Below the pieces are notes generated by a model, which saw only the letters and a list, made by a program, of their open reading frames with translations, was not told the DNA's origin and ran no database searches. From Clostridium fallax (lineage in GTDB: Bacteria > Bacillota > Clostridia > Clostridiales > Clostridiaceae): DNA of 42,463 bases. Location: positions 1 to 42,463 of the forward strand of contig NZ_FQVM01000021.1 of assembly GCF_900129365.1 (NCBI RefSeq), given 5' to 3'. How positions within the stretch are numbered: position 1 is the stretch's first letter; each line of letters begins with the position of its first letter. The position numbers were made by a program, and so were the translations under genes. Below, piece after piece: positions 17,330 to 27,107 of the stretch.

Positions 17330-17438
17330 AAAAATATTCTTATTTTAAAAATAAGAATATTTTGGTACATTATAAATCTTATAATTAATTTTAATAAAGG
17401 GAATGCACAATAAAATTTATTATACATTCCCTTTATTA
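17330..17438 (-). terminator. Two hairpins after the XRE-cupin gene
   Basis: On the minus strand, reading away from the regulator, the first hairpin pairs TAATAAAGGGAATG with its complement (17392-17438). The second pairs AAAATATTCTTAT with its complement (17330-17362). Both have T-runs. They separate the regulator from the coat genes. Confidence 0.8.
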
Positions 17439-17462
17439 AAATATTATTATTAAAACAATATT

Positions 17463-17996
17463 TTAATTTCTTGGTGAAAACCAATAGGTTATGTTAGTTT
17501 CTTCACCTGGATTTTTGTACTTATGAGGAGTAAATTTTGTTATATAAATACTGTCACCTTCATTTAAAATGTGAGTTTTACCTTCAACTTCAACTTCAAG
17601 ACAACCTTTTATTACAACACCTATTTCATCATAATTATGTCCCCAACACATATGACTATACGAATTATTTCCATCTATAGTTATACTTAAAGCATTTAAT
17701 TCTTTTGCTCCTTTTAATAGAGACTCAAAAGTTATTTTATTATCTTCAGTGGAAAATATTTGCTTTCTTTCATCTTTATGAACTATATCTTCATTTTCAT
17801 TATTTGAATCTAATATGTCAATAAGATCTATTCCTAAGGCATCACATATATTTTCTAAGTTATGTATAGTTGGACTACTTAAATCTCTCTCTAAATTGCT
17901 TATAAACCCTATAGATAAGTTTGTTTTTTCAGATAGATCCTTAATGGTAAGTCCTTTTTTCTTTCTAAAATTTTTAATTCTTTCTCCTAGTGACAT
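17463..17996 (-). CDS. XRE-family regulator with C-terminal cupin
   Basis: A 177-residue protein. Residues 5-60 form an XRE helix-turn-helix (RIKNFRKKKGLTIKDLSEKT, then LSIGFISNLERDLSSPTI). Residues about 105-175 form a small cupin domain (GCLEVEVEGKTHILNEGDSI, then HKYKNPGEETN). This XRE-cupin layout is typical of metabolite-sensing regulators of amino-acid, polyamine or sugar genes. AAGGAG precedes the ATG. It diverges from the PTS EIIC gene across a 550-base gap containing inverted repeats, so it may regulate that gene, which is inference. Confidence 0.85.
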   Translation of the reverse strand: MSLGERIKNFRKKKGLTIKDLSEKTNLSIGFISNLERDLSSPTIHNLENICDALGIDLIDILDSNNENEDIVHKDERKQIFSTEDNKITFESLLKGAKELNALSITIDGNNSYSHMCWGHNYDEIGVVIKGCLEVEVEGKTHILNEGDSIYITKFTPHKYKNPGEETNITYWFSPRN

Positions 17997-18552
17997 TTTA
18001 ATTCTCCTTATTAGAATATTTATTCAAGTCTATTTCAAAGTCAATATTTTGTAAAATATTAAATATTAATAGATATAATGTAAAAAATATCTATAACATA
18101 CCTCTCTAATAGATTATAATTGAAAAAAAATGTATATACAATAGATTATATAAATAATTTCAAATTGGTGAAATTATTTATATGTGAAATATTAAGATAT
18201 AAAAAAAACAAAAAAATCTTAGATTTTTAAATATTTTAATAATGAATATATAGTTATAAAGAATTTTTAGTATATTAATATACACTATTATTTATACTAA
18301 TATAAATAAATATACTATAATCTTTAAGTTTAAAGGTTTTTCTTTGAAGATAAATAAATTATTATTAAATATTATAAATAAATTAAGCTTATATTTTTTC
18401 ACATATAAAAAAAAAATTATAAATTTGTGAAAAAAGTACTAGACAATATTAAAATTTTAAGATAATCTATTATTGTATCTAGATACCAAACAAAAACAAA
18501 AGATAAAAACTATGAATAATTTCATGGTACTGAAAAAGGGGGCAATTAATAT
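17997..18552. other. Divergent control region with inverted repeats
   Basis: An unusually long gap between the XRE-cupin gene and the PTS EIIC gene. It holds a 12-bp perfect inverted repeat, TAAATAATTTCA (18151-18162) and TGAAATTATTTA (18169-18180). It also holds a separated pair TTTTTTCAC / GTGAAAAAA around 18394-18435. Both share a TTTCA/TGAAA-type half-site and may be operators. No gene seen. Confidence 0.45.
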
Positions 18553-19593
18553 ATGGAGTTATTTAAAGGGACTATTTTACTACTGACGGTATTGTCTGTA
18601 TTTACAATATTTAGTTTAAAGGCACCTAAGGGGATGAAGGCAATGGGAGCCTTAGCAGATGCAGCTGTTGCAAGTTTTCTTGTAGAAGCATTTCAAAGTT
18701 ATGTTGGTGGAGATATGCTTAATATTCCACTATTAAAGGAAACTGGTATTGCAGCAGGTGGTATGGGAGGCGCGGCAGCAGGAGCATTAGTTCCTATAGC
18801 TCTAGGAGTTTCACCGGTATATGGAGTTTTAATAGGGTGTGCCTGTGCAGGTCTTGGAATATTACCAGGTTTTGTAGCAGGATATATTATGGCATTTATA
18901 ATAAAGAAAATAGAAAATAAAATACCTAAGGGGTTAGATTTGGTAATATGTGTTGCTTTTTGTGCACCTATTGCTAGATTTATAGGTAATTTAGCTACAC
19001 CAGTTGTAAATGCTACTTTGATTAATATAGGTGGAATAATAACAAATGCATCTACTCAAAATCCAACGGTTATGGGCTTTATATTAGGCGGAGTTATAAC
19101 AGTTGTAGCAACAGCACCTTTAAGTTCAATGGCATTAACTGCAATGTTAGGTTTACAAGGAGTACCTATGGCGATTGGGGCACTTTCAGTTATGGGATCT
19201 TCATTTATGAACCTTGTGTTTTTCCATAAGATGAAATTTGGTGATAGAAGTACTACAATTGCAGTAGCTATAGAGCCTTTAACTCAAGCAGATGTTGTTT
19301 CTGCAAATCCTATACCTGTTTATTTAACTAATTTTATAGGTGGAGGAATTTCAGGAATTATTATTGCAAGTTTTGGTTTAATAAATAATGCATCAGGAAC
19401 AGCAACACCTATAGCAGGTTTGATGGTTATGTACGGATTTAATGATCCTTTAAAAGTTACATTAGTTGCAGTATTATGTGCAGTTTCTTCTGCAGCAGTA
19501 GGATTTTTTGGGGCAATAGTATTTAAAAACTATAAGATAAGAACTGTAGATGAAATAAGAAATGGCAACTTAAGAAAAGAATTAATAGCATAA
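18553..19593 (+). CDS. PTS transporter subunit IIC (PTS_EIIC_2 type)
   Basis: A 346-residue, very hydrophobic protein with about ten helices and Gly/Ala-rich segments (AAGGMGGAAAGALVPIALGV, and TVVATAPLSSMALTAMLGLQ). This matches the PTS_EIIC_2 family of membrane channels of the phosphotransferase system. No IIA, IIB or HPr domain is fused or adjacent, so it is an orphan IIC that must use components elsewhere or act differently. ATG 18553 has AAAGGGGG upstream. The sugar is unknown. Confidence 0.8.
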   Translation: MELFKGTILLLTVLSVFTIFSLKAPKGMKAMGALADAAVASFLVEAFQSYVGGDMLNIPLLKETGIAAGGMGGAAAGALVPIALGVSPVYGVLIGCACAGLGILPGFVAGYIMAFIIKKIENKIPKGLDLVICVAFCAPIARFIGNLATPVVNATLINIGGIITNASTQNPTVMGFILGGVITVVATAPLSSMALTAMLGLQGVPMAIGALSVMGSSFMNLVFFHKMKFGDRSTTIAVAIEPLTQADVVSANPIPVYLTNFIGGGISGIIIASFGLINNASGTATPIAGLMVMYGFNDPLKVTLVAVLCAVSSAAVGFFGAIVFKNYKIRTVDEIRNGNLRKELIA

Positions 19594-20031
19594 ATTTACT
19601 GGAATTTATACATTGATAATAGAGAGGTTTTTATTTAATATAATTTTAAAAATAGTATTAGTAGATTAATTTTTATACATTTAGTATTAGTTTTTCATAT
19701 ATAATAAAAAAGTTCGTTATTTACATATTTATATAATTAAAGCAAAATTCAATATAAATTATGAAATCTGTTAAGATAATTATAAAAAATTTATTATAAT
19801 AGATTCATAACAAAAAGGCACTATCAAAATTTATTAGAATTTTTATTAAAATTCTATAATAATTAGATAGTGTTTTTTTATTACAAATAAGAAAAATCAA
19901 AGTAATATCTATTTTTTATAGAAACAATTATATAAAGCTACAATATATAACTGTAAAAATCCAGTAAAAAGAAAAAAACTATATTTTATGATATAATAAA
20001 AGGATGAAATTTTATTATATTAGGAGAAAAT
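19594..20031. other. Intergenic region with the PTS terminator
   Basis: A long hairpin at 19818-19880 pairs CACTATC (19819-19825) with GATAGTG (19866-19872), has an inner AT stem, and is followed by seven T. It ends the EIIC transcript. The rest is AT-rich. A TATAAT at 19992-19997 may be the -10 of the helicase gene, but no -35 match was found. Confidence 0.6.
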
Positions 20032-23000
20032 ATGAGAAGAGATTTATTAATACAAAGATTTAAAGAGGAGACTACTGGTAAAAATTATCTAAAGGGAGAG
20101 AAGGTTTTTCATAATGATTTGGTATCATCTATAGAAATTACAGATGAAGAAAACTTAATTTGTATAGATGGAACTGTGATTTCTGAAAATCTTTTTAGCG
20201 AGTATAATGTAACTATAGAAATAGATGCAACAAATAAATCAGTTTTATCTACCTCTTGCACCTGTAAGGATTATGAAAAACATGAATTTACAAGTGGAAA
20301 TTATTGTTGTAAACATATAGTAGCTAGCTTTTATAAAGCTTTAGATGATCTTCTAAAAAACCCTCTTTTAAATGAGGAGGAAGAAGAAAAAATAAAATTT
20401 AAAGAAGATAAAAATATATTATCTTTATTATTAGATGAAGATAAAGATAAAGAAGAGCTTAAATTGGAAGTATACATAAATAGATACCAATGGAATGATA
20501 AAATTTCAGCAGAATTTAAAATAGGAATAAAAACAATGACTTCTAGCAAGTTATATGTAATAAAGGATATTGAGCAGTTTTTAATGGGGTATTATAGTAA
20601 AATACCTATAAAGTATGGTCAAAACTTTACCTTTAATATAAAAAAGCAAAAATTTAATACTAAAGAAAAAAGAATAATTGATTTTATAGAGTTATTAAAA
20701 ACCATGGAAGGACCTAAAAGAGCAGTTTATAGGTCAGAAAGTAAAAATATAGATGGAAAGTATATAAAAATACCTAAAGACTTACTTAGAGAATTTTTTG
20801 AAAGAGTAAAAAATAATAGAGTTTATTTAAATGAAGGATTTTTTTATAGAACAGTTGAAACAGAAATTGTTTTTGATAATGTTCCTATAGAATTTGATTT
20901 AAAAACTGTAAAAAATGATTATATACTAAAGATGCCAAATGGAATCGCAGAGCCTCTAAGTGATAAAGAGGATGTTTTTTTATTTGGAACTACTATATAT
21001 CTTCCAGACTATGATTTTTGTTACAGAATAGCACCTTATATAAAAGCTTTTAATAATTCTAAAAGTGTAGTTATTCCAAAATCAGAAGAGAATAGAATAC
21101 TAAAACATCTTATTCCTCAGTTAAACTTGATTTCTAGTAATATAACTTTATCTAAATCTATTAAAGATAAAGTTGTAATTGAGCCAGTAGAGTTTAAATT
21201 TTATTTTGATAAAGAAAGAAAAGATATTACATTAACAACTAAAGTTAAATATGGTAAATATGAATTTAATATTTTTAAGGATATAAATGAGAAGATAATC
21301 TATAGAGACTCAAAAAAAGAGAAAAGAATTTTATCATCTCTTAGGGAATTAGGATTTGAAGAAATAAATGAAAAATTTTATTTTATATTTAATGATGATT
21401 ATATTTTTGATTTTTTTAAAAACAAAATAAATATACTTCAAAATTTAGGAGAAGTTTTTTATTCTGAAAACTTTAAAGGAATAAAATCTCTTGGAAGTAA
21501 GGGAATAAAAGGAGATATAAAGACAGGTAATTATAATTATTTTGAGATGAATTTTAAGCTTTCTGATATATCTGAAGAGGAGACAAAGGATATATTAAGG
21601 TCATTTAGAGATAATCTAAAGTATTATAAACTTAAAAGTGGGGAATTTCTTGACTTAGAGGAGCTTGAGCTTAAAAAGTTTTTAAAACTTTTAGATGTGG
21701 TTTCACCAGAAAATTTAGAAAATAATCATATAGAAATAGATAAAAGTAAAGGATTATTTCTATCTAATTATTTAGAAGAAAATCAAATAAGATATATAAA
21801 GGGTAAAAATCACCTTAAAGAAATAAAAGACAAATTTAAAAATATAGAAAAGTTAAAGTTTAAAGAACCAGAAGGATTAAAGGCTACATTAAGAAATTAT
21901 CAAAAATCAGGATATAATTGGTTTAAAACTTTAGATTATTTAGGCTTTGGAGGTATTTTAGGAGATGAGATGGGGCTTGGTAAAACCCTTCAAACTATAA
22001 CCTTTATATTATCTAATAAAAATTGTAAAACTTTAATTATAGCTCCAACCTCTTTAATATATAATTGGAATGATGAATTTCAAAAGTTTGCTCCAACAGT
22101 AAGAGTAGGCATATGTAATGGAGTAAAAAAAGATAGAGATTTAATAATAAATAATGTAAAAAATTATGATGTTATAATAACTACCTATAATTTAATAAAA
22201 AGGGATTTTGAAGAATATAAAAACTTAGAATTTGATTATTGTATTTTAGATGAAGCTCAATATATAAAAAATCCAAGTTCTCAAAATGCAATAGCTACAA
22301 AAGAAATTAAGGCTAAAAAAAGATTTGCTTTATCTGGTACACCTATTGAAAATTCTCTTATGGAACTTTGGTCTATTTTTGATTTTATAATGCCTAACTA
22401 TCTTTTTGATGAGAAAAGATTTAGTGTAAGATACTATAAAAAATTAAAGGAAAGTCCAGAGATTCTAGAAGAACTTAATAGTTTGGTGAAACCTTTTATT
22501 TTAAGAAGAAGAAAAAAAGATGTAATAAAAGAACTACCAGATAAGATAGAAAAGAAGATTTTAGTATCTTTAACAGAAGAACAGAAAAATGTTTATGGAA
22601 CCTATGCTAATTATGCTATGGAACTTATTGAAAAAAAGGTTAAGGATGATGAGTTTAAAAATAGTAAAATAGAAATACTTTCATATATAACAAAACTAAG
22701 ACAGATAGTTTTAGATCCTTCAGTACTTATGGAAGATTATACTGGAGATAGTGGAAAAATAGAAGCACTAATAGAAATATTAAGTCAAAGTATAGATGAA
22801 GGTCATAAAATATTAGTTTTTTCTCAATTTACATCAGTTTTAAAAAATATATCTAAAAGACTTAAAGAAGAAAAATTTTCTTTTAGTTATTTAGATGGTT
22901 CTATATCTTCTGAGAAGAGGATGGAGATAGTTAAGGATTTTAATGAAGGAGAAAATTCTATATTTTTAATAAGTTTAAAAGCTGGAGGAACAGGTTTAAA

Positions 23001-23274
23001 TTTAACTTCTGCAGATATAGTAATACATTTTGATCCTTGGTGGAATCCTGCGGTAGAGGATCAGGCTACAGATAGAGCTCATAGAATAGGCCAAAAAAAA
23101 GTAGTAGAGGTTTTAAAACTTATAGCAAAAGATACTATTGAAGAGAAAATAATAGATCTTCAAAATGAAAAGAAAAAACTTATATCAAGTTTAATGGATA
23201 ATGATTTATCTAAAGCAGAAAACTTAATATCCCTAACAGAAGAAGATATTTTAAAGTTATTTTCTATAGATTAA
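20032..23274 (+). CDS. SWI2/SNF2-family helicase with N-terminal SWIM zinc finger
   Basis: A 1080-residue protein. The SWIM finger is CTCKDYEKHEF...CCKH (Cys76, Cys78, Cys92/93, His95). The middle holds a long beta-rich SNF2-associated region. The ATPase begins near residue 620: GDEMGLGKT (644-652, Walker A), DEAQ (741-744, Walker B), SGTPIENSLMELWSIFDF, then the helicase C domain with FSQFTSV, SLKAGGTGLNLTSAD, DPWWNPAVEDQATDRAHRIGQ-type segment around 1005-1020. Such bacterial proteins are DNA translocases that remodel nucleic-acid-protein complexes (RapA-related). It stands alone with AGGAGAA before ATG 20032. Confidence 0.9.
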   Translation: MRRDLLIQRFKEETTGKNYLKGEKVFHNDLVSSIEITDEENLICIDGTVISENLFSEYNVTIEIDATNKSVLSTSCTCKDYEKHEFTSGNYCCKHIVASFYKALDDLLKNPLLNEEEEEKIKFKEDKNILSLLLDEDKDKEELKLEVYINRYQWNDKISAEFKIGIKTMTSSKLYVIKDIEQFLMGYYSKIPIKYGQNFTFNIKKQKFNTKEKRIIDFIELLKTMEGPKRAVYRSESKNIDGKYIKIPKDLLREFFERVKNNRVYLNEGFFYRTVETEIVFDNVPIEFDLKTVKNDYILKMPNGIAEPLSDKEDVFLFGTTIYLPDYDFCYRIAPYIKAFNNSKSVVIPKSEENRILKHLIPQLNLISSNITLSKSIKDKVVIEPVEFKFYFDKERKDITLTTKVKYGKYEFNIFKDINEKIIYRDSKKEKRILSSLRELGFEEINEKFYFIFNDDYIFDFFKNKINILQNLGEVFYSENFKGIKSLGSKGIKGDIKTGNYNYFEMNFKLSDISEEETKDILRSFRDNLKYYKLKSGEFLDLEELELKKFLKLLDVVSPENLENNHIEIDKSKGLFLSNYLEENQIRYIKGKNHLKEIKDKFKNIEKLKFKEPEGLKATLRNYQKSGYNWFKTLDYLGFGGILGDEMGLGKTLQTITFILSNKNCKTLIIAPTSLIYNWNDEFQKFAPTVRVGICNGVKKDRDLIINNVKNYDVIITTYNLIKRDFEEYKNLEFDYCILDEAQYIKNPSSQNAIATKEIKAKKRFALSGTPIENSLMELWSIFDFIMPNYLFDEKRFSVRYYKKLKESPEILEELNSLVKPFILRRRKKDVIKELPDKIEKKILVSLTEEQKNVYGTYANYAMELIEKKVKDDEFKNSKIEILSYITKLRQIVLDPSVLMEDYTGDSGKIEALIEILSQSIDEGHKILVFSQFTSVLKNISKRLKEEKFSFSYLDGSISSEKRMEIVKDFNEGENSIFLISLKAGGTGLNLTSADIVIHFDPWWNPAVEDQATDRAHRIGQKKVVEVLKLIAKDTIEEKIIDLQNEKKKLISSLMDNDLSKAENLISLTEEDILKLFSID

Positions 23275-23280
23275 AAGAAA

Positions 23281-23316
23281 AAAGAGCAGATTTTTAAAGA
23301 ATCTGTTCTTTTTAGT
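23281..23316 (+). terminator. Terminator of the SNF2 gene
   Basis: AAAGAGCAGATT pairs with AATCTGTTCTTT (one G-U pair), then TTTT. It lies between convergent genes. Confidence 0.8.
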
Positions 23317-23440
23317 TTTATAAAAAAACATAAATCATATTAAAATAGTTTATTTAAAAGATAAATTAAATCTTTACATAAATTTATCTAGTTCTTTTTT
23401 CATAAAAAATTTTAAAATATTCTCTGTATTGCCTTAAATA

Positions 23441-24070
23441 TTAATTCTTAAACTTTAAAGTACCTCTAAATACTATATTAACTTTATTATTTTCTACAGT
23501 AACATTTTTAACTTCTAACTCTTTTATACTTTCAAAGGATAAAATTATATCTCCATTATTTTTATCAAATTGTACTACAGAAGTATTTTGGAGTTTTGAA
23601 AATATAACATCCTTAGGGATACTTAAAAATCCAATATGACCTTCTTTATAATGGAAAACTCCTTTGCCATCTTTAGCTTCACCAGTAAAAGTTAATTTAG
23701 CTTCCATAGGGAGGCTTAGATATTTAACGTCACAATAAATATCAATATCATTATTTCCTATTGATACCTTTAATCCTGTTATAAAGTCTTTAAGTTCAGG
23801 GTTTTCTTTTACGGCAATTATAAATAAGTTTGTTAATTCATCACTGCTAAAATTAGTGTTAGATTCAACATAAGCTTCTTTAGAAGTTATTTTAAAATTA
23901 TCAGGTAAAAACTTAGCAAAAAGTTTAGCTTTATTTAAGGTTATGTTAGAGCTTATTGGAGTAACAGAAACCTTAGGTGAAAAGGAAAAGTAATATGCAC
24001 AAGTTAAAGATACACATAAAATTACTATTGCAGTTATAATACTTATAAAAATTTTTTTGCCTTTACTCAT
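23441..24070 (-). CDS. Membrane-anchored hypothetical protein
   Basis: About 209 residues. One N-terminal membrane anchor (KKIFISIITAIVILCVSLTC) is followed by an extracellular beta-rich domain that begins SPKVSVTPISSNITLNKA. The size and layout resemble YpmS-type (DUF2140-like) anchored proteins, but I cannot confirm this. ATG 24070 is preferred, with AGGTGTG as ribosome binding site; GTG 24079 lies within that site. Its job is unknown. Confidence 0.65.
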   Translation of the reverse strand: MSKGKKIFISIITAIVILCVSLTCAYYFSFSPKVSVTPISSNITLNKAKLFAKFLPDNFKITSKEAYVESNTNFSSDELTNLFIIAVKENPELKDFITGLKVSIGNNDIDIYCDVKYLSLPMEAKLTFTGEAKDGKGVFHYKEGHIGFLSIPKDVIFSKLQNTSVVQFDKNNGDIILSFESIKELEVKNVTVENNKVNIVFRGTLKFKN

Positions 24071-24447
24071 AATATTCACACCTATCTTTTTTATTTAGTA
24101 TATGTAGTTATAAAAATTTTTTATCATAAATAAGTATATCATTAAAAATTAATGTGATTTTAAAATCATAGTTAAATTTTAATTAATAGATAATAATATA
24201 AAGTTTATCACTTTTTATAAAAATATACTATAAAATTAAAATAATAAAGATGATGTTTAATAAAAGCTATTAACTTACTAGTGAAAACTATAAAAGAAAA
24301 GTTTATTTTATAATTAGTATATATGCAATTCATCATTCAAAAGAATAGTAGACTTAAATAAAAGTAAAATTAAACTTTATAAGGTATTTAGTTTTTTAGA
24401 AGTTATTGAAATAGAATTAGAAAATTTTTAACATTATATTATTATAT
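24071..24447. other. Divergent AT-rich intergenic region
   Basis: No gene, RNA or repeat could be supported between the anchored protein gene and the methyltransferase promoter. Confidence 0.5.
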
Positions 24448-24495
24448 TTGACATAATTTACTTTTAGGAATATTATGATAATGAATATCAATATC
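24448..24495 (+). promoter_or_regulatory. Sigma-A promoter with overlapping Fur box
   Basis: TTGACA (24448-24453) and TATTAT (24471-24476) are exactly 17 bases apart. Immediately downstream, GATAATGAATATCAATATC (24477-24495) matches the 19-bp Fur consensus at 16 of 19 positions and covers the transcription start. An Fe-loaded Fur repressor bound there would block initiation. Confidence 0.7.
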
Positions 24496-24513
24496 ATATA
24501 GGGGATGATAAGT

Positions 24514-25317
24514 ATGGTAAAACAAAGTTTAAATGGGGTTCCTGAAACATTACTTATTCCACTTTGGGCAAGAGCAGTAGAAACTAAAAAGAATAACTCT
24601 ATAATAAAAGATTATAAAGCTTTAGATATGATGGAATCTATTGATTATGATTTCTCAAAATTTGATAATGGATGGATGTCTCAAGTTGGAGTTTCTGTGC
24701 GAACTGAGATTTTAGACGAAGTGACTAAGAATTTTATTAATAGATATCCTTATAGTATTATTATAAATATTGGTTGTGGATTAGATACTAGATTTTTTAG
24801 ACTAGATAATAACAAAATAAGATGGTATGAATTAGATTTACCTGAACCAATTAGAATAAGAAAACAATTTTTTAATGAAACAAAAAGATATAAAATGATA
24901 GCAAAATCTGTTTTTGACTATTCATGGATAGATGAAGTAAAAGCACATAATAATGAGCCAATTTTGATTATATCTGAAGGACTATTAATGTATTTTACAG
25001 AAGAAGAAATAAAAAAATTAATGAATAAATTAGCTGTATCATTTTCAAATGCAGAAATGCTTCTTGAGGTTATGCCACCAACAATAGTAAAAATGAGCAA
25101 AGAACATGACACTGCAAAAAAGGTTGGAGTTAAATTTAAATGGGGCATGAATAGTGGAAGAGAAATGATAAAATATAATAACAAAATTAAATTTATTTCT
25201 GAATGGAATTATCTTGACTATCACAAAGATAGATGGAGATGGTTACATTGGATAGCCTTAATTCCAGGGATTAAAAAACGAGCTTGTAATAAAATAGTTC
25301 ATTTAAAATTTTCTTAG
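24514..25317 (+). CDS. SAM-dependent methyltransferase, leucine-carboxyl-methyltransferase-like (PPM1/TCMP)
   Basis: A 267-residue class I methyltransferase. The SAM site is IINIGCGLDTRFFRLDNNKI near residue 85, with the acidic YELDLPEPIRIRK motif after it and ISEGLLMYFTEEEIKKLM near 150. This is the PPM1/TCMP pattern used on carboxyl or polyketide hydroxyl groups. ATG 24514 is chosen over ATG 24505, which overlaps the GGGGATG ribosome binding site. The promoter carries a Fur box, so expression is probably raised under iron limitation. The acceptor is unknown. Confidence 0.8.
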   Translation: MVKQSLNGVPETLLIPLWARAVETKKNNSIIKDYKALDMMESIDYDFSKFDNGWMSQVGVSVRTEILDEVTKNFINRYPYSIIINIGCGLDTRFFRLDNNKIRWYELDLPEPIRIRKQFFNETKRYKMIAKSVFDYSWIDEVKAHNNEPILIISEGLLMYFTEEEIKKLMNKLAVSFSNAEMLLEVMPPTIVKMSKEHDTAKKVGVKFKWGMNSGREMIKYNNKIKFISEWNYLDYHKDRWRWLHWIALIPGIKKRACNKIVHLKFS

Positions 25318-25748
25318 TGAATAAGCAATGATATGATATTTTCTAAAAGTCACTATTAATAATAGATTTAAAGATTAAAAATTAATTTTATAGCTTTTGT
25401 ATAAATATTTTCAAAATAAATTTATATAATTTTTTATTAATTTATGTAATATGAAATCTTAGTTAAAATAATTACTAGCTTTATTTAATCACTAAATATT
25501 TGCTATAAATATATAGGGATAAAATCATTATATATTGCTAAAGATATATTAAAACAATTACAGATAAATTAATACAAATTATTATTTTACAAAAATTGTT
25601 TTAAATATAAAAAAATTACTATAGATTTTTGAAATATTTAAGAAAATAAGCATTATTTTTTCAAGATTTATAAAAAAAATAGCAACAAAAAACCACTAAT
25701 AATGTATAATTTATCATATAATTAGAAAATATTTTTACGGAGGTTATT
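25318..25748. other. AT-rich intergenic region before the sugar ABC operon
   Basis: 430 bases with no gene. A TATAAT at 25705-25710 could be the -10 of the binding-protein gene, but its -35 is poor. No operator recognised. Confidence 0.45.
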
Positions 25749-27020
25749 ATGAAAAAATATTTATCGTTTTTTTTAGTATTAATTGTAGCATTGCTTAGTT
25801 TTGTTGGATGCTCTAAGGAAAAGGATAACAATTCTGGAGTAAAGAAAGATGAAAGCAATAAAATCACCTTTATGATTCCGGATTGGGGTGCTCCAACACA
25901 AGAAATGCTTAATGAATTTAAAAAGGAATCAGGTATTACTGTTAAAGTTCAGCCAACAAGTTGGGATGACATTAGGGATAAAGTATCAATAGCAGCAGCA
26001 GGTAAAAAAGTTGCAGCAGATATCTTTGAAGTAGATTGGTCATGGGTTGGTGAGTTTAAAAGTGCAGGTTGGCTTATGCCAATAGAAATGGATAAAAAGG
26101 ATATAGAGGATATGCCTACAATTAAATCTTTTACTGTAGATGATAAAATCTATGCTCTTCCATATGCTAATGATTTTAGAATAGCTTATTACAATAAAGA
26201 TCAATTTGCAAAGGCTGGTATACAAGGTGAGCCTCAAACTTGGGATGCTGTTGAAAATGGTTGTAAAGCTCTTAAGGATAACAATATAGTAAAATATCCA
26301 TTTTCTATTCCACTTGGAGCAGATGAAAATGCAACAACTTCATTTATATGGCTTGCATATACAAGAAATGAAGTGATTTTCAATAATGATAACACATTAA
26401 ATAAAGAAAGTGCTCTTGATGCACTTACTCTTATTGATAAATTAAATAAAGCTGGTTACATAAATCCTGCTAATAGAACTTCAAATGGAATGACAGCATA
26501 TAAACAACTTACAAATGGAGAAGCTAGTTTTATGGTTGGACCATCTTCTTTTGTTAGCAGAGTAAATAATCCAAAGGAATCTAAGGTTGTAGATCAAGTT
26601 GAACCAATAATGATACCAGGTAAAACAGGAAAAGCAAAGGTTACAGTACCATATGCGGAAGGTATAGGTATATCATCATTTACTAAGAATCCTAAAGCTT
26701 GTGAAAAGTTTGTAAAATGGTATACTTCTCCTGAAACCCAAATTAAATTAAATGAAGAACTTAATACAATGCCAACAAGAACAGATGTACTTAAGAAACT
26801 TATAGATGAAGGAAAAATAAAAAATGCAGGTGCTTTACTTGAAGAGGCTAAGATAGTTAAATCACCATTTCCTAATGGAGTGCCAAAATATTATACAAAG
26901 ATGAGTACTGAAATCTTTAATACAATAAATCAAATGGTTAATGGTAAATTAACACCAGAGCAAGCAGTAGATCAAATGGCAAATAAAGTTGATGCTCTTG
27001 CAAAAGAAAATGCAGAATAA
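25749..27020 (+). CDS. Sugar ABC transporter substrate-binding lipoprotein
   Basis: A 423-residue family 1 extracellular solute-binding protein. The signal peptide ends in the lipobox SFVGC with lipid-modified Cys21. The mature part has the usual features (ITFMIPDWGAPTQEMLNEFK, DIFEVDWSW, YALPYANDFRIAYYNKDQF, GEASFMVGPSSF). It should sit on the outer face of the membrane and deliver an oligosaccharide or related carbohydrate to the two permeases that follow. CGGAGG precedes ATG 25749. Substrate not predictable by eye. Confidence 0.9.
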   Translation: MKKYLSFFLVLIVALLSFVGCSKEKDNNSGVKKDESNKITFMIPDWGAPTQEMLNEFKKESGITVKVQPTSWDDIRDKVSIAAAGKKVAADIFEVDWSWVGEFKSAGWLMPIEMDKKDIEDMPTIKSFTVDDKIYALPYANDFRIAYYNKDQFAKAGIQGEPQTWDAVENGCKALKDNNIVKYPFSIPLGADENATTSFIWLAYTRNEVIFNNDNTLNKESALDALTLIDKLNKAGYINPANRTSNGMTAYKQLTNGEASFMVGPSSFVSRVNNPKESKVVDQVEPIMIPGKTGKAKVTVPYAEGIGISSFTKNPKACEKFVKWYTSPETQIKLNEELNTMPTRTDVLKKLIDEGKIKNAGALLEEAKIVKSPFPNGVPKYYTKMSTEIFNTINQMVNGKLTPEQAVDQMANKVDALAKENAE

Positions 27021-27030
27021 ACTTAAATTT

Positions 27031-27063
27031 TGAAAAGAAACCTTAGGTTTCTTTTCATTTTTA
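27031..27063 (+). terminator. Intra-operon attenuating hairpin
   Basis: TGAAAAGAAACC (27031-27042) pairs with GGTTTCTTTTCA (27046-27057), loop TTA, then TTTTT. It lies between the binding protein and the permease genes and should let more binding protein than permease be made. Confidence 0.8.
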
Positions 27064-27107
27064 TATTATTTAATTCTGTTATAGTTTTGTTATAAAGGAT
27101 GAAAAAT

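Noticed and set aside
17263..17484. 73-residue minus-strand frame between coat and regulator genes
   Set aside because: It covers two terminator hairpins and overlaps real genes at both ends.
17815..18054. 79-residue plus-strand frame
   Set aside because: It is antisense to the helix-turn-helix of the XRE-cupin gene and lacks a ribosome binding site.
25661..25867. 68-residue minus-strand frame
   Set aside because: It overlaps the promoter region and signal peptide of the substrate-binding protein on the opposite strand, with no start signal.
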